Shown piece after piece: positions 8,640-16,957 of a DNA stretch of 64,000 bases; within the stretch, counting starts at the first letter, position 1; every line of letters starts with the position of its first letter. The notes under the pieces were generated by a model. The model worked only from the letters and a program-made list of their open reading frames with translations. It was not told the origin of the DNA and did no database searches. The translations under genes and the position numbers were made by a program. The stretch spans positions 62,001 to 126,000 of the forward strand of contig NZ_PXNP01000104.1 of the NCBI RefSeq assembly GCF_003007675.1. Reading direction: 5' to 3'. The DNA comes from Marinobacter fuscus. Lineage in GTDB: Bacteria; Pseudomonadota; Gammaproteobacteria; Pseudomonadales; Oleiphilaceae.

Positions 8640-9992
8640 ATGAATGACAGTCATGTCTGGGTGGTTGCCTATGCCGCACTCCTGGCCTGCCTTGCGGTGT
8701 GCAGTCTCTGGCTGTGGCAAAGCCGCCGGGCGCTGGCGCGGGAAGAGAGGCGCCTTCGGCAGATGGTGGATCAGTGGCCTGAGCCCATGCTGATATTCCG
8801 GGATGGCCGGCTAATGCGGTGCAATCGAGCGGCTGCTGACCTGGTGGGATACCCCTCTGTTACCTCATTGTTCGGCAAGTCTCTGGTGAGTCTGTCGCCT
8901 GCCTACCAACCGGAAAACCAGCCATCATCGCGCCGGGTTGACGAGCTTCGGCGGCGGGCTCTGGCGGGTGACGTGGTGCAGGCCGACTGGATGCTGACCC
9001 GGGCGGATGGCCGCCGGATCTGGGTGGCCATGACCCTTGCACCCGTTTACCAGCGGGGTATGCAGACACCCGCAGTGCTGTGTGCCTGGCACGACATTAC
9101 CCGCCAGAAATTGTTTGAAGAGCAGAACAAGCTGGCGCTGACGGTCTTCAAGAATGCCCGGGAGGCCATTTTTATCACCGATGCGCAAGGTCTGGTGATG
9201 GATATCAACGATGCCTACAGCCAGATTACCGGGCGCAGTTATGAACAGGCGGTTGGTCAGTTGCCGCCTTTGCCGGTGGATGAAGGCAGCTCGGTTCTGA
9301 TTGTTGCGCGCCACAGAGGCGTGTGGAGCGGGGAGTTTGCCAGTCAACGCCGCGACGGGCAGCAGCGGGTGATTAACCTGACACTGAGCAGCGTGCTGGA
9401 TGACCAGGGTGAGCCGTCCCACTTTGTCGGTGTGTTCAGCGACATAACGCGGCAGAAAGAAGCCGAGAAGCAGCTGCGCTTTATGGCACACTTCGATGCC
9501 CTCACCCGGCTGCCGAACCGAGTGTTGTTTGCCGACCGTTTGCAGCAGGCCATGGCCCAGGCCCGGCGACATGACTTTCAGCTGGCGGTGGTCTACATCG
9601 ACCTGGATCAGTTCAAGCCGGTGAACGATGCGTTTGGCCATGATGCCGGAGATGGTCTGTTGCTGGAGGTTGCCCGCCGCATGAGGTCGATCCTGCGGGA
9701 GGAAGACACTCTGGCCCGGCTTGGGGGCGATGAGTTTGCTGCCGTGGTTATGAACGTACCGGATGCAGGCAGCCTGGAGCTGCTACTGGATCGATTGCTG
9801 GTGCGTATTGCTGAACCGGTGTGGGTGGTAAATCACAGTGTCGAGGTTTCCGCCAGTATGGGCTACACGCTGTTTCCCCAGGCCGGGGATATCGATGGAG
9901 ACCAGCTGCTGCGCCAGGCGGACAGGGCCATGTATCAGGCCAAACGCGAGGGCAAGAACCGTTACTGCCGGTTTCAGGATTCAGCCGGTTGA
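8640..9992 (+). CDS. PAS-PAS-GGDEF diguanylate cyclase
   Basis: The 450-residue protein has one N-terminal membrane helix (about 5-22), two PAS domains (about 40-155 and 165-285, each ending in a DITRQK-type PAC segment) and a GGDEF domain. The active-site motif GGDEF is at 362-366 and the RxxD product-inhibition site (REED) lies five residues before it, so it should be an active, feedback-inhibited cyclase making c-di-GMP. No EAL domain is present. It is convergent with an HD-GYP protein gene about 130 bp downstream, so synthesis and breakdown enzymes are neighbours. The 207 bp upstream show no clear promoter. Confidence 0.93.
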   Translation: MNDSHVWVVAYAALLACLAVCSLWLWQSRRALAREERRLRQMVDQWPEPMLIFRDGRLMRCNRAAADLVGYPSVTSLFGKSLVSLSPAYQPENQPSSRRVDELRRRALAGDVVQADWMLTRADGRRIWVAMTLAPVYQRGMQTPAVLCAWHDITRQKLFEEQNKLALTVFKNAREAIFITDAQGLVMDINDAYSQITGRSYEQAVGQLPPLPVDEGSSVLIVARHRGVWSGEFASQRRDGQQRVINLTLSSVLDDQGEPSHFVGVFSDITRQKEAEKQLRFMAHFDALTRLPNRVLFADRLQQAMAQARRHDFQLAVVYIDLDQFKPVNDAFGHDAGDGLLLEVARRMRSILREEDTLARLGGDEFAAVVMNVPDAGSLELLLDRLLVRIAEPVWVVNHSVEVSASMGYTLFPQAGDIDGDQLLRQADRAMYQAKREGKNRYCRFQDSAG

Positions 9993-10122
9993 GCCTCCGG
10001 ATGGTTCAGGATGGCCATCCCAGCCTGCCACTGCAGGGCCTTGTTCCACTGGTCTGTGAGCCGGCGCACGGCACTGAGTGCATTCAGTAACCACTCGGCG
10101 AATGTTGGTGTGACTTTGGCCC

Positions 10123-11331
10123 TTAAACAAGGAACTTGCGAATATCGAGTTTGTAGTCACCAGGGTCGACGGCGCGGAGGATGCGATCCTGATTGCCCGG
10201 CTTTGCCAGGTCGATGGTTTCTACGGTGATCGGCATTCTAAAGCGGGTGTGGTACATCACCCGAACCTTTGGCAGGCGTTGATCCGATTCGTTGGTTTCT
10301 ACCACAACGCCAAGCCGTCCGCTTTCCAGCAGCGTGAGTGTTCCTACCGGGTACAGACCTACGCAGCGTATGAATTCCCGAACCAGCAGCGGGTCAAGGT
10401 GATCGCCGGACCATTCCAGAAGCTTCTTGAGGCCCTGGGTGGGCGTCATGCCTTTGTGATAGACCCGATCGGCAGTGATCGCATCGTAGACATCGGTAAT
10501 CGCCACCATGCGCCCGTATTCGGAAATTTCCTCGCCTTTCAAGCCCTCGGGGTAGCCGCTGCCGTCGAGTTTTTCGTGGTGTTGGGCAGCCGTGATCAAC
10601 GTGATTTCACCAATCCCTTCGGTGGCCGCCAAAATGTCTCTTGAATTGCGGGCGTGATGGCGCATCACTTCAAACTCTTCGGGGCTCAAGCGTGCAGGCT
10701 TGTGCAGTATTTCTTCAGGGGTCAGGATTTTACCGAGATCGTGCAGAAGAGCACCGACAATGGTTTGGTGCAGGATGTCGGCTGACAGTTTACGGTGATT
10801 GCCGAAAAGCGACATCAGCACGCTCACGTTCACCGAGTGCTCAAGCAGATAGTTGTCTTTTTCGCGTATCCGGCCGAGACAGCTCAAGGCGTTGGCGTTG
10901 CGAAGCACCGAACTCTGCAACTCATCGGCCAGTTGATGGATCGGTGCAACATCTATGGCAGCTCCAACCTTGGCATTGTTCATGAAACTGCTGACCAGGC
11001 TTTGTGCCTGGCTGTGGACTGCGGTGGCCACTTCCATTTCATCGGCAAGCGCCACCTTGGGTAACATCGCCGGAGCCTGGGCACCTGCCTTTTGCAGCCT
11101 CGCTTCGTTACGCCTGTCGACATCGATAGCAGGCTCTGCGTCCTGGGAATCCTTGCCCCGACTGATGTCAATGTAAACGTACTTTACGCCCAGCGTGCGA
11201 ATCTTTTCGATGGTTTCTTCACGACGGATAACCCCCCGCTTGCGCTGGCTGTTGTGGGGAATCCAGTCGTTGTTCAGGTCGGTGATGTACATGCCGACCG
11301 CCAGGGCGTCTACGGGGATCCGTTTGATCAT
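10123..11331 (-). CDS. HD-GYP c-di-GMP phosphodiesterase (DUF3391 N-terminus)
   Basis: The 402-residue protein has an N-terminal DUF3391-type region (IPVDALAVGMYITDL and KYVYIDISRG) followed by an HD-GYP domain: HD pair at 197-198 (LLHDLGK), MRHH at 223-226, HHEKLDGSGYP at 251-261. All signature residues are intact, so it is predicted to hydrolyse c-di-GMP. It has no receiver and no membrane segment. Its ATG overlaps the TatD stop by four bases (ATGA), indicating translational coupling. Confidence 0.93.
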   Translation of the reverse strand: MIKRIPVDALAVGMYITDLNNDWIPHNSQRKRGVIRREETIEKIRTLGVKYVYIDISRGKDSQDAEPAIDVDRRNEARLQKAGAQAPAMLPKVALADEMEVATAVHSQAQSLVSSFMNNAKVGAAIDVAPIHQLADELQSSVLRNANALSCLGRIREKDNYLLEHSVNVSVLMSLFGNHRKLSADILHQTIVGALLHDLGKILTPEEILHKPARLSPEEFEVMRHHARNSRDILAATEGIGEITLITAAQHHEKLDGSGYPEGLKGEEISEYGRMVAITDVYDAITADRVYHKGMTPTQGLKKLLEWSGDHLDPLLVREFIRCVGLYPVGTLTLLESGRLGVVVETNESDQRLPKVRVMYHTRFRMPITVETIDLAKPGNQDRILRAVDPGDYKLDIRKFLV

Positions 11332-12137
11332 CGTTGCGGGAAAAACGTTCGCAGGCTGTTCTGGTATGTTTGGCTGAGTACCTGATCCAGTGGCAGATTT
11401 TTTATCTCTGCGATTTTTTCCGCAATGAACGGCAGGTAGCAGGGCGCGTTTTCGCGGCCGCGATAGGGAACCGGCGTTAGAAAGGGCGCGTCTGTTTCCA
11501 GCAAGATCTGGTCGATCGGCGTCATGCGCACGATATCCCTCACATTCTCGGCCTTATTGAAGGTGGTAATACCATTGAAGCCAAGACACCAGCCCTGGTC
11601 AAGCACGTAGCGGGCAAGGCCGGGGCCGGAGGTGAAACTGTGGATAACGCCCCGTCGTGCCAATGAGTTTTCGAACTCTTTGAGAATCGCGATGGTGTCG
11701 TCGTCTGCATCCCGGCTGTGAATAACGACAGGCCGGTCTGTGTCGCAGGCAATCTGTAGTTGGCGTCGGAATACCTCTCTCTGCACATCCCTGTCGGCAT
11801 TGTCGTAGAAGAAATCCAGGCCAATCTCACCCACGGCGACAATCTTCTCATCGGTTGCGTGCTGGCGGATTTCCTGATCGACGGCGTCGTTGTAGCTTTC
11901 TGCCTCGTGCGGGTGGATACCCTGGGTGCCGTACACACAGCTTGTGTTCGCGGCCAGTTCCCGAACCGCCGCCAGATTGTTGGGGGAGACGGCAATGGTG
12001 ATCACCTTTTCGATATTTACCTGCCTGCTCTGTGCCAGAGTCTCTTCCAGAGGCCTATCTTTCAGATAGTCCAGGTGGCAGTGGGTCTCGATGATCGGAT
12101 GATCAAATACGGGAATCTCACGACGTTTCTTGCTCAT
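11328..12137 (-). CDS. TatD-family metal-dependent hydrolase / DNase
   Basis: The 269-residue protein contains the TatD metal-binding motifs in order: THCHLD (His19, His21), GIHPHE, VGEIGLDF, IHSRDADDD and a C-terminal ETDAPFLTP. Members are TIM-barrel Mg-dependent nucleases of about 260 residues. It is the first gene of a two-gene unit with the HD-GYP gene. Which of the paralogous TatD/YcfH/YjjV types it belongs to cannot be settled by eye. Confidence 0.92.
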   Translation of the reverse strand: MSKKRREIPVFDHPIIETHCHLDYLKDRPLEETLAQSRQVNIEKVITIAVSPNNLAAVRELAANTSCVYGTQGIHPHEAESYNDAVDQEIRQHATDEKIVAVGEIGLDFFYDNADRDVQREVFRRQLQIACDTDRPVVIHSRDADDDTIAILKEFENSLARRGVIHSFTSGPGLARYVLDQGWCLGFNGITTFNKAENVRDIVRMTPIDQILLETDAPFLTPVPYRGRENAPCYLPFIAEKIAEIKNLPLDQVLSQTYQNSLRTFFPQR

Positions 12138-12287
12138 GCGCGGCTACTAGACTCCATCAAGGCAGATGTATGAATGCTATTCTGGCAACAGAATGGGTTC
12201 AGTTTAACATCTCCGGCAATGGCTGGTCTGCCCGCCCGTATTAACTGGGGTGGGGCCAGTCATCGGACACGAGCTGAGGGAGGCAGT

Positions 12288-13559
12288 ATGCATATAGCAA
12301 TAGTCGGTGGTGGCGTGGTGGGGGTGACGACAGCCTGGGAACTGGTTCGCCGGGGGCACCGGGTCACGCTTCTGGAACGCCACCAGATGGCGGGAAACGA
12401 GACCAGCAAGGGCAACGCCGCCCAGCGTTCTTACGGTGTGGTTTACCCCTGGGCGGATCCAGCCATGGTGTTCAAGGCCGTTCCCTGGTTGTTTCAGACC
12501 GATGGCCCGCTGAAGCTGCGGGTGCCACCGTCGGTGGATGCTATTCGCTTTATGTTTGCGACCCTGCGTTACGCCTGGAGCCCGGGGATGTTCGGGTTAA
12601 ACAAACGGGCCATGTTACGCCTGGGTATCCACAGCCGGGAGCGGTTTCTGGCCCTGGAGCAGGAGCATGACCTGGCTTTCGATGGCGACCACAAGGGACT
12701 GCTCCACCTGGCCAGTACGCCGGAAGCCATGGAAGAGTACCGGGAGATCCATGGGTTGCTGGGCGAGCTGGGCATTGCCTCCCGGTTGCTGACGGCGGAA
12801 CAGGTACGGGAAGCCGAGCCGGGTATGACCGGCGACGGCCCGCTGTTTGGCGCCATCAGTTATGACACTGACGGTACCGGCGACTGCCACCTGTTTTCGC
12901 GGGAACTCGCTAGGGTGTGTGAAGGCCTGGGGGTCAGTTTTCACTATGGTGTTGAAGTGGAACGGCTGGCGTTTGATGCGGACACAGTTCAGGCGGTGGA
13001 GTACCGGGCGGCCGATGGCAAGCGCCAGAGCCTGGCTGCCGATGCCTTTGTAATCTGTGCCGGGTGCTGGTCACCCGGGCTGGTTCGCCCGCTGGGTTTG
13101 AACCTGCCGATATACCCCATCAAGGGCTACAGCATTACAGCAACGCTTACCGACACTGCAAAAGCTCCCGTCAGTACGGTGCATGATGACCATCTGAAAG
13201 TGGTTTCGACCCGCCTGGGAAGCCGGCTTCGGGCAACAGGGTTTGTTGAGTTGGCGGGCTTCAATCGTGACATTCCCGAAGCCCGGATCGAGACCATCAA
13301 AAAGTCAGTTCGCTCCCGGTTCCCGGGCTGTGCCGATCTCACCATGGCTGAGACCTGGACCGGATTCCGGCCAATGACGCCCGATGGCCCTGCCATTATT
13401 GGCCGGGGGCCCCGGGAGAACCTGTTCCTGAATACCGGCCACGGAACCTTTGGCTGGACATTGTCTGCAGGCAGTGCCTCGGTGATTGCCCAGCTGATTG
13501 ATGGCGAGGAGCCATCCGTGCCGCTGGATGCTTTCCGCCCGGGCCGGTTTCAGGAGTAG
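12288..13559 (+). CDS. DadA-like FAD-dependent D-amino acid dehydrogenase
   Basis: I start the gene at ATG 12288 behind GAGGGAGG; this places the dinucleotide-binding motif IVGGGVVGVTTAWEL at residues 4-18 and gives 423 residues, close to DadA (432). The DAO fold is supported by LLERHQMAGNETSKGNA near 35 and by YPIKGYSITA and FRPMTPDGPAIIG in the C-terminal half. DadA oxidises D-amino acids such as D-alanine to keto acids, passing electrons to the respiratory chain. No alanine racemase gene lies next to it, so the true substrate may differ. Confidence 0.82.
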   Translation: MHIAIVGGGVVGVTTAWELVRRGHRVTLLERHQMAGNETSKGNAAQRSYGVVYPWADPAMVFKAVPWLFQTDGPLKLRVPPSVDAIRFMFATLRYAWSPGMFGLNKRAMLRLGIHSRERFLALEQEHDLAFDGDHKGLLHLASTPEAMEEYREIHGLLGELGIASRLLTAEQVREAEPGMTGDGPLFGAISYDTDGTGDCHLFSRELARVCEGLGVSFHYGVEVERLAFDADTVQAVEYRAADGKRQSLAADAFVICAGCWSPGLVRPLGLNLPIYPIKGYSITATLTDTAKAPVSTVHDDHLKVVSTRLGSRLRATGFVELAGFNRDIPEARIETIKKSVRSRFPGCADLTMAETWTGFRPMTPDGPAIIGRGPRENLFLNTGHGTFGWTLSAGSASVIAQLIDGEEPSVPLDAFRPGRFQE

Positions 13560-13581
13560 GCTGGTCTTACCCCTGGGCGGC

Positions 13582-14271
13582 TCACGGATTGCGTAGTTTG
13601 CGTTCGATGTTGCCGCACAGGGTGTGTATAAAACCAATGTCCCGTTCCGGCAACAGTGGAAGTCGCTCGAACACCCACTGCGACAGCTTCTCGTCTGCGG
13701 GCGCCTCCAGTGCCGGAAGCAGGGTCTCCAGCCGGGTGCGCAACGCCCCCAGACTACTGTCGGGTGCCGCTGGCCTGGCCGCCCGCACCGCAGGCTTCAG
13801 TCCTGAGAGCTCCCAGGCGTAAAGCATGACGGCCTGTGACAGATTCAGTGACGGGTAGGGCACCGCCATGGGAAAACCGGTCAGCAAATCGCACAGGGCC
13901 AGTTCCTCGTTCGCCAGTCCCCTGTCCTCGCGCCCGAATACCAGGGCGGCCGTGGCGACGGATCGACCCTTGTTCTCCAGTGCCTGTGCCAGCGCGGCTG
14001 GCTCGTGCCAGTCCTGCCGTTGATGGCGGGGTTTGGCTGAGGTGCCCATCAGCAGTTCCGCGGAGTTCCTAACCGCGGCCAGATCAGGGAAAATGCGCGC
14101 GTTATCCAGAATATGATCGCTGCCGTGGGCCAGCCAGTGGGCCTCGGGGCGGGTGTGCAGGTCGGAATTGACCAGCCACAGGTCGGCGAAGCCCATGGTG
14201 CAGAGTGCACGGGCTGCAGCGCCGACGTTTTCAGGAACTTTGGGTTCAACCAGAACAAAGGCCAGTTTCAT
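13582..14271 (-). CDS. TrmH/SpoU-family RNA methyltransferase (LasT/YjtD-like)
   Basis: The 229-residue protein shows the SPOUT pattern: LVEPKVPENVGAAARAL at residues 7-23, LVFGREDRGLANEEL in the middle and the knotted C-terminal core motif YPSLNLSQAVMLYAWEL. It matches E. coli YjtD/LasT better than the longer TrmJ by size and motif spacing. It should methylate a ribose in tRNA or rRNA using SAM; the site is not known. It is divergent from a second methyltransferase gene that starts about 65 bp away. Confidence 0.87.
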   Translation of the reverse strand: MKLAFVLVEPKVPENVGAAARALCTMGFADLWLVNSDLHTRPEAHWLAHGSDHILDNARIFPDLAAVRNSAELLMGTSAKPRHQRQDWHEPAALAQALENKGRSVATAALVFGREDRGLANEELALCDLLTGFPMAVPYPSLNLSQAVMLYAWELSGLKPAVRAARPAAPDSSLGALRTRLETLLPALEAPADEKLSQWVFERLPLLPERDIGFIHTLCGNIERKLRNP

Positions 14272-14335
14272 GACGTTACCTCCGACGGCGAGTTTACACC
14301 AGGCCCCGGATTGTTTTTACTCGCGCTGGCAATCG

Positions 14336-15508
14336 GTGAATGACTGGCTGCTGGCAAAGGCGGGTTTCTGGCGCCCGGCACCGTTTATGGAGCCGAATCC
14401 GGTCTGGAGTCTGACTTATCCGGAGCTGGCGGACTGGCTGGAAAATCTGTCTGAGCAAGACTGTGAAACCTACCAGCAACAGCTTCCGCAACTGGCCGAC
14501 GTCTTGTCCCGCTGGCTGCCGGGGCTTAACCGCTATCGGGAACTGGTGGCCCTGCCCGGGCTGGCCAGTGCTGAAGCTTGCAGGGATGCCGCTCTGCCCG
14601 AGGTGGCGGCGGTGGATATGCCCGGGCGCAAACGGTTGCAGGCCGGGGCCTTCTTGGCAGCAGTTGCCCCCCTGACACACCCGGTGCTGGACTGGTGTTG
14701 CGGTAAAGGGCATTTGTCACGCACGCTGGCCCGGCAAGGTGATATCGGCGTGCTCGGGTGGGAGTGGGACCCGGCGCTGGTTGACGACGGCAACCGTCTG
14801 GCCGGGCGCTTTCAGGATTCCGTGCGCCTTTGTACGCAGGATGTGATGGCACCGGAGCTGATATGGCCGAAAGGTCGGCAGGGGGTAGCCCTGCACGCCT
14901 GTGGTGACCTGCACCGGCGGTTGATGGCGCTGGGCAGTGCCGCAGGTGCGCCCAGATTAAGCTTTTCGCCCTGCTGCTACCACCTGACTGCAGCCGGAAA
15001 ATATACGCCGATGGCGGCACGAACCCGGGCGTATCCGGGGCGCCTGGAGGTTAGCCAGAATGAGTTGCGGCTGGCGGTTCAGGAAACCGTGACCGCCCCG
15101 GCGCGGGTGCGTTTGCAGACCGGCCAGGCCAGTGCCTGGCGCCTGGGGTTCGATGTCTTGCAGAGGGCGTTGACCGGCAACCAAACCTATCTGCCCGTAC
15201 CTTCGCATCCGGTGCGGCTAAATGCTGAAGGGTTCGAGGCTTTTTGTCGCTGGGCCGCAGAGCGGAAACAGCTGGCTTTACCGGCGTCGGTCGATTGGGC
15301 GCATTGGGAGCATCGGGGTTATCAGCGCCACAGGCAGGTACGCCGCCATGAATTGCTGCGCCATGTGTTTCGTCGCCCGCTGGAGCTCTGGATGGTACTG
15401 GATTACGCGGTGTATCTTGAGGAGCAGGGCTACCGGGTAACCCTGGGCCGGTTTTGTGATCGAAGCCTGACCCCCCGTAATCTGCTGCTGGATGCCGTGC
15501 GCGGTTGA
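14336..15508 (+). CDS. SAM-dependent methyltransferase, METTL25/RRNAD1-like
   Basis: The frame is open into the divergent gene; I prefer GTG 14336 (390 residues) because upstream ATG codons fall inside or overlap the neighbour. The SAM-binding motif is LDWCCGKGHLSRTLA, followed by GVALHACGDLHRRL and FSPCCYHLT, the combination seen in Methyltransf_32 / METTL25-like proteins. The substrate is unknown. The start is uncertain; TTG or internal ATG starts would remove N-terminal residues before MEPNPVW. Confidence 0.72.
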   Translation: MNDWLLAKAGFWRPAPFMEPNPVWSLTYPELADWLENLSEQDCETYQQQLPQLADVLSRWLPGLNRYRELVALPGLASAEACRDAALPEVAAVDMPGRKRLQAGAFLAAVAPLTHPVLDWCCGKGHLSRTLARQGDIGVLGWEWDPALVDDGNRLAGRFQDSVRLCTQDVMAPELIWPKGRQGVALHACGDLHRRLMALGSAAGAPRLSFSPCCYHLTAAGKYTPMAARTRAYPGRLEVSQNELRLAVQETVTAPARVRLQTGQASAWRLGFDVLQRALTGNQTYLPVPSHPVRLNAEGFEAFCRWAAERKQLALPASVDWAHWEHRGYQRHRQVRRHELLRHVFRRPLELWMVLDYAVYLEEQGYRVTLGRFCDRSLTPRNLLLDAVRG

Positions 15509-15533
15509 ACGAGCCTTGCCGCGAGAACCAGAA

Positions 15534-15553
15534 GAGGCGCCCGAAGGCGCCTC
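15534..15553. terminator. Hairpin between convergent genes
   Basis: GAGGCGCC and GGCGCCTC form a perfect 8-bp stem around a CGAA tetraloop, lying between the convergent methyltransferase and OmpA-family genes. There is no T-run on either side, so it may be a weak bidirectional terminator or an mRNA 3'-end stabiliser. Confidence 0.5.
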
Positions 15554-15572
15554 GTCAGATCAGCTGGCAGGA

Positions 15573-16787
15573 TTATCGGCGCACCTGAATGCGGGCTTCA
15601 ACCCGGCGGTTCTGTGCACGGCCTGCAGGCGTATCGTTGCTGGCGATCGGCTCAGCCTCACCATAGCCCACAGCACTTACGCGCGCAGGGTCAACCCCCA
15701 ATGGGCCGGTCAGGCGGGCCGCAACTGCCTCTGCCCGTCGTTGTGACAGTGACTTGTTGTAAGCGGCTTTGCCGGAACTGTCGGCGTGGCCGGCAATCTC
15801 AACACGGGTGTCCGGGTATTTCTGCATGAAATCGGCCACCTGGCGGATTTCAGTGTCGTAGGCATGGTCGATTACCGAGCTGTTGTTGGGGAACTGAACC
15901 CGGAGTTCAATGGTTTCCACGGTCTCGGTTACGCCTTCACAGCCTTCGGCATCAACTTTGGCTCCGGCGGCAGTGTCCGGGCAACGATCCTGACTGTTTA
16001 CAACGCCATCGTTGTCGCTGTCGAGTTCACAGCCACGGCGGTCTACCTCGGCACCGGATACTGTATCCGGGCACTGGTCACGGCTATCGGCGACGCCGTC
16101 ACGATCGCCGTCGGGTTCACAGCCGGTGTTGTCAACGCGGGTGCCCGCAGATGTTCCCGGGCATTGATCCCGGTTGTCCGGTACGCTGTCACCGTCGCTA
16201 TCGGCAGGCGGTGGCGGCGTTTTGGGGGCGGGTCCGGCAACGGTGCGGGCGAAGGCCCAGCTCAGCCCCAGCGACACCATGGTGTCAAAGGTGCTTTCAT
16301 CAATGCCGTGGAATTCACGCAGGTCTGCCCGAATCGAGATGCCGTCGCTGACGTTGTACCGGAACCCTGCCCCGAGGTTTACCCGGGTCTCATCGTGATC
16401 GGTTCCAGCGGTGGTGTAGGAGATAGTGTCGCCCAGGCCGAACTTCGCATGGCCGCCACCCAATGAAACGTAAGGGTTCCAAGCGGCTTCAGGACCGGCG
16501 AAGTAGTAGGTGCCATCAAGGCGGATCTCTTCAAATTCGGACTCTCCCGCCACGTATTTGCGATCCGCGTCAGCCCGTGAGTAAACTGCCTCTAGCGCCC
16601 AGTGCGGCCGGAAACGGTACTCGATGCCAATTCCGAAAGTGCCGGTTTCGCTCAGATCTCGCTTGTCGTCGAACAGCTGAAAGCCTGCAAATGGATTCAG
16701 ATAGATGGTTTCCTGGCGCTCGGCGAGCGCGGGAAGTGTAAGGGTCGTCGTAAGGGCGGCCAGAGCCACCGGGCGCATGATTTTCAT
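15573..16787 (-). CDS. OmpA-family outer membrane protein with TSP type-3 repeats
   Basis: The 404-residue precursor has a clear signal peptide (cleavage near residue 22 after PALA). The N-terminal half (about 25-190) is an eight-strand-type OmpA-like barrel. Next are three calcium-binding type-3 thrombospondin repeats with the pattern DSDGDxVxDxxDQCP (about 195-285). The OmpA/MotB peptidoglycan-binding domain closes the protein, with VEIAGHADSSGKAAYNKSLSQ-like spacing. This OprF-like arrangement tethers the outer membrane to peptidoglycan. An excellent AGGAGG ribosome site precedes the ATG. It is monocistronic. Confidence 0.93.
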   Translation of the reverse strand: MKIMRPVALAALTTTLTLPALAERQETIYLNPFAGFQLFDDKRDLSETGTFGIGIEYRFRPHWALEAVYSRADADRKYVAGESEFEEIRLDGTYYFAGPEAAWNPYVSLGGGHAKFGLGDTISYTTAGTDHDETRVNLGAGFRYNVSDGISIRADLREFHGIDESTFDTMVSLGLSWAFARTVAGPAPKTPPPPADSDGDSVPDNRDQCPGTSAGTRVDNTGCEPDGDRDGVADSRDQCPDTVSGAEVDRRGCELDSDNDGVVNSQDRCPDTAAGAKVDAEGCEGVTETVETIELRVQFPNNSSVIDHAYDTEIRQVADFMQKYPDTRVEIAGHADSSGKAAYNKSLSQRRAEAVAARLTGPLGVDPARVSAVGYGEAEPIASNDTPAGRAQNRRVEARIQVRR

Positions 16788-16957
16788 GCCTAACCTCCTG
16801 TCTGGTTGTTATCTCCTGAAGCTGCCTGTAAAATACTCTATTAATTTGGCGAAACATCAGGTTACGGGCAATCTATGTGTGCCGATCGGGAAACACAAGT
16901 GTCAAATACAACTGTCCTTGTTCGGAATCAGATCACGTTTTTGATGGCGTGACCGGG

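Noticed and set aside
9976..10116. Short protein-like reading frame on the minus strand after the HD-GYP gene
   Set aside because: It has no in-frame ATG, GTG or TTG with a ribosome site downstream of the HD-GYP stop and overlaps the 3' end of the cyclase gene; possibly a decayed C-terminus but not supportable.
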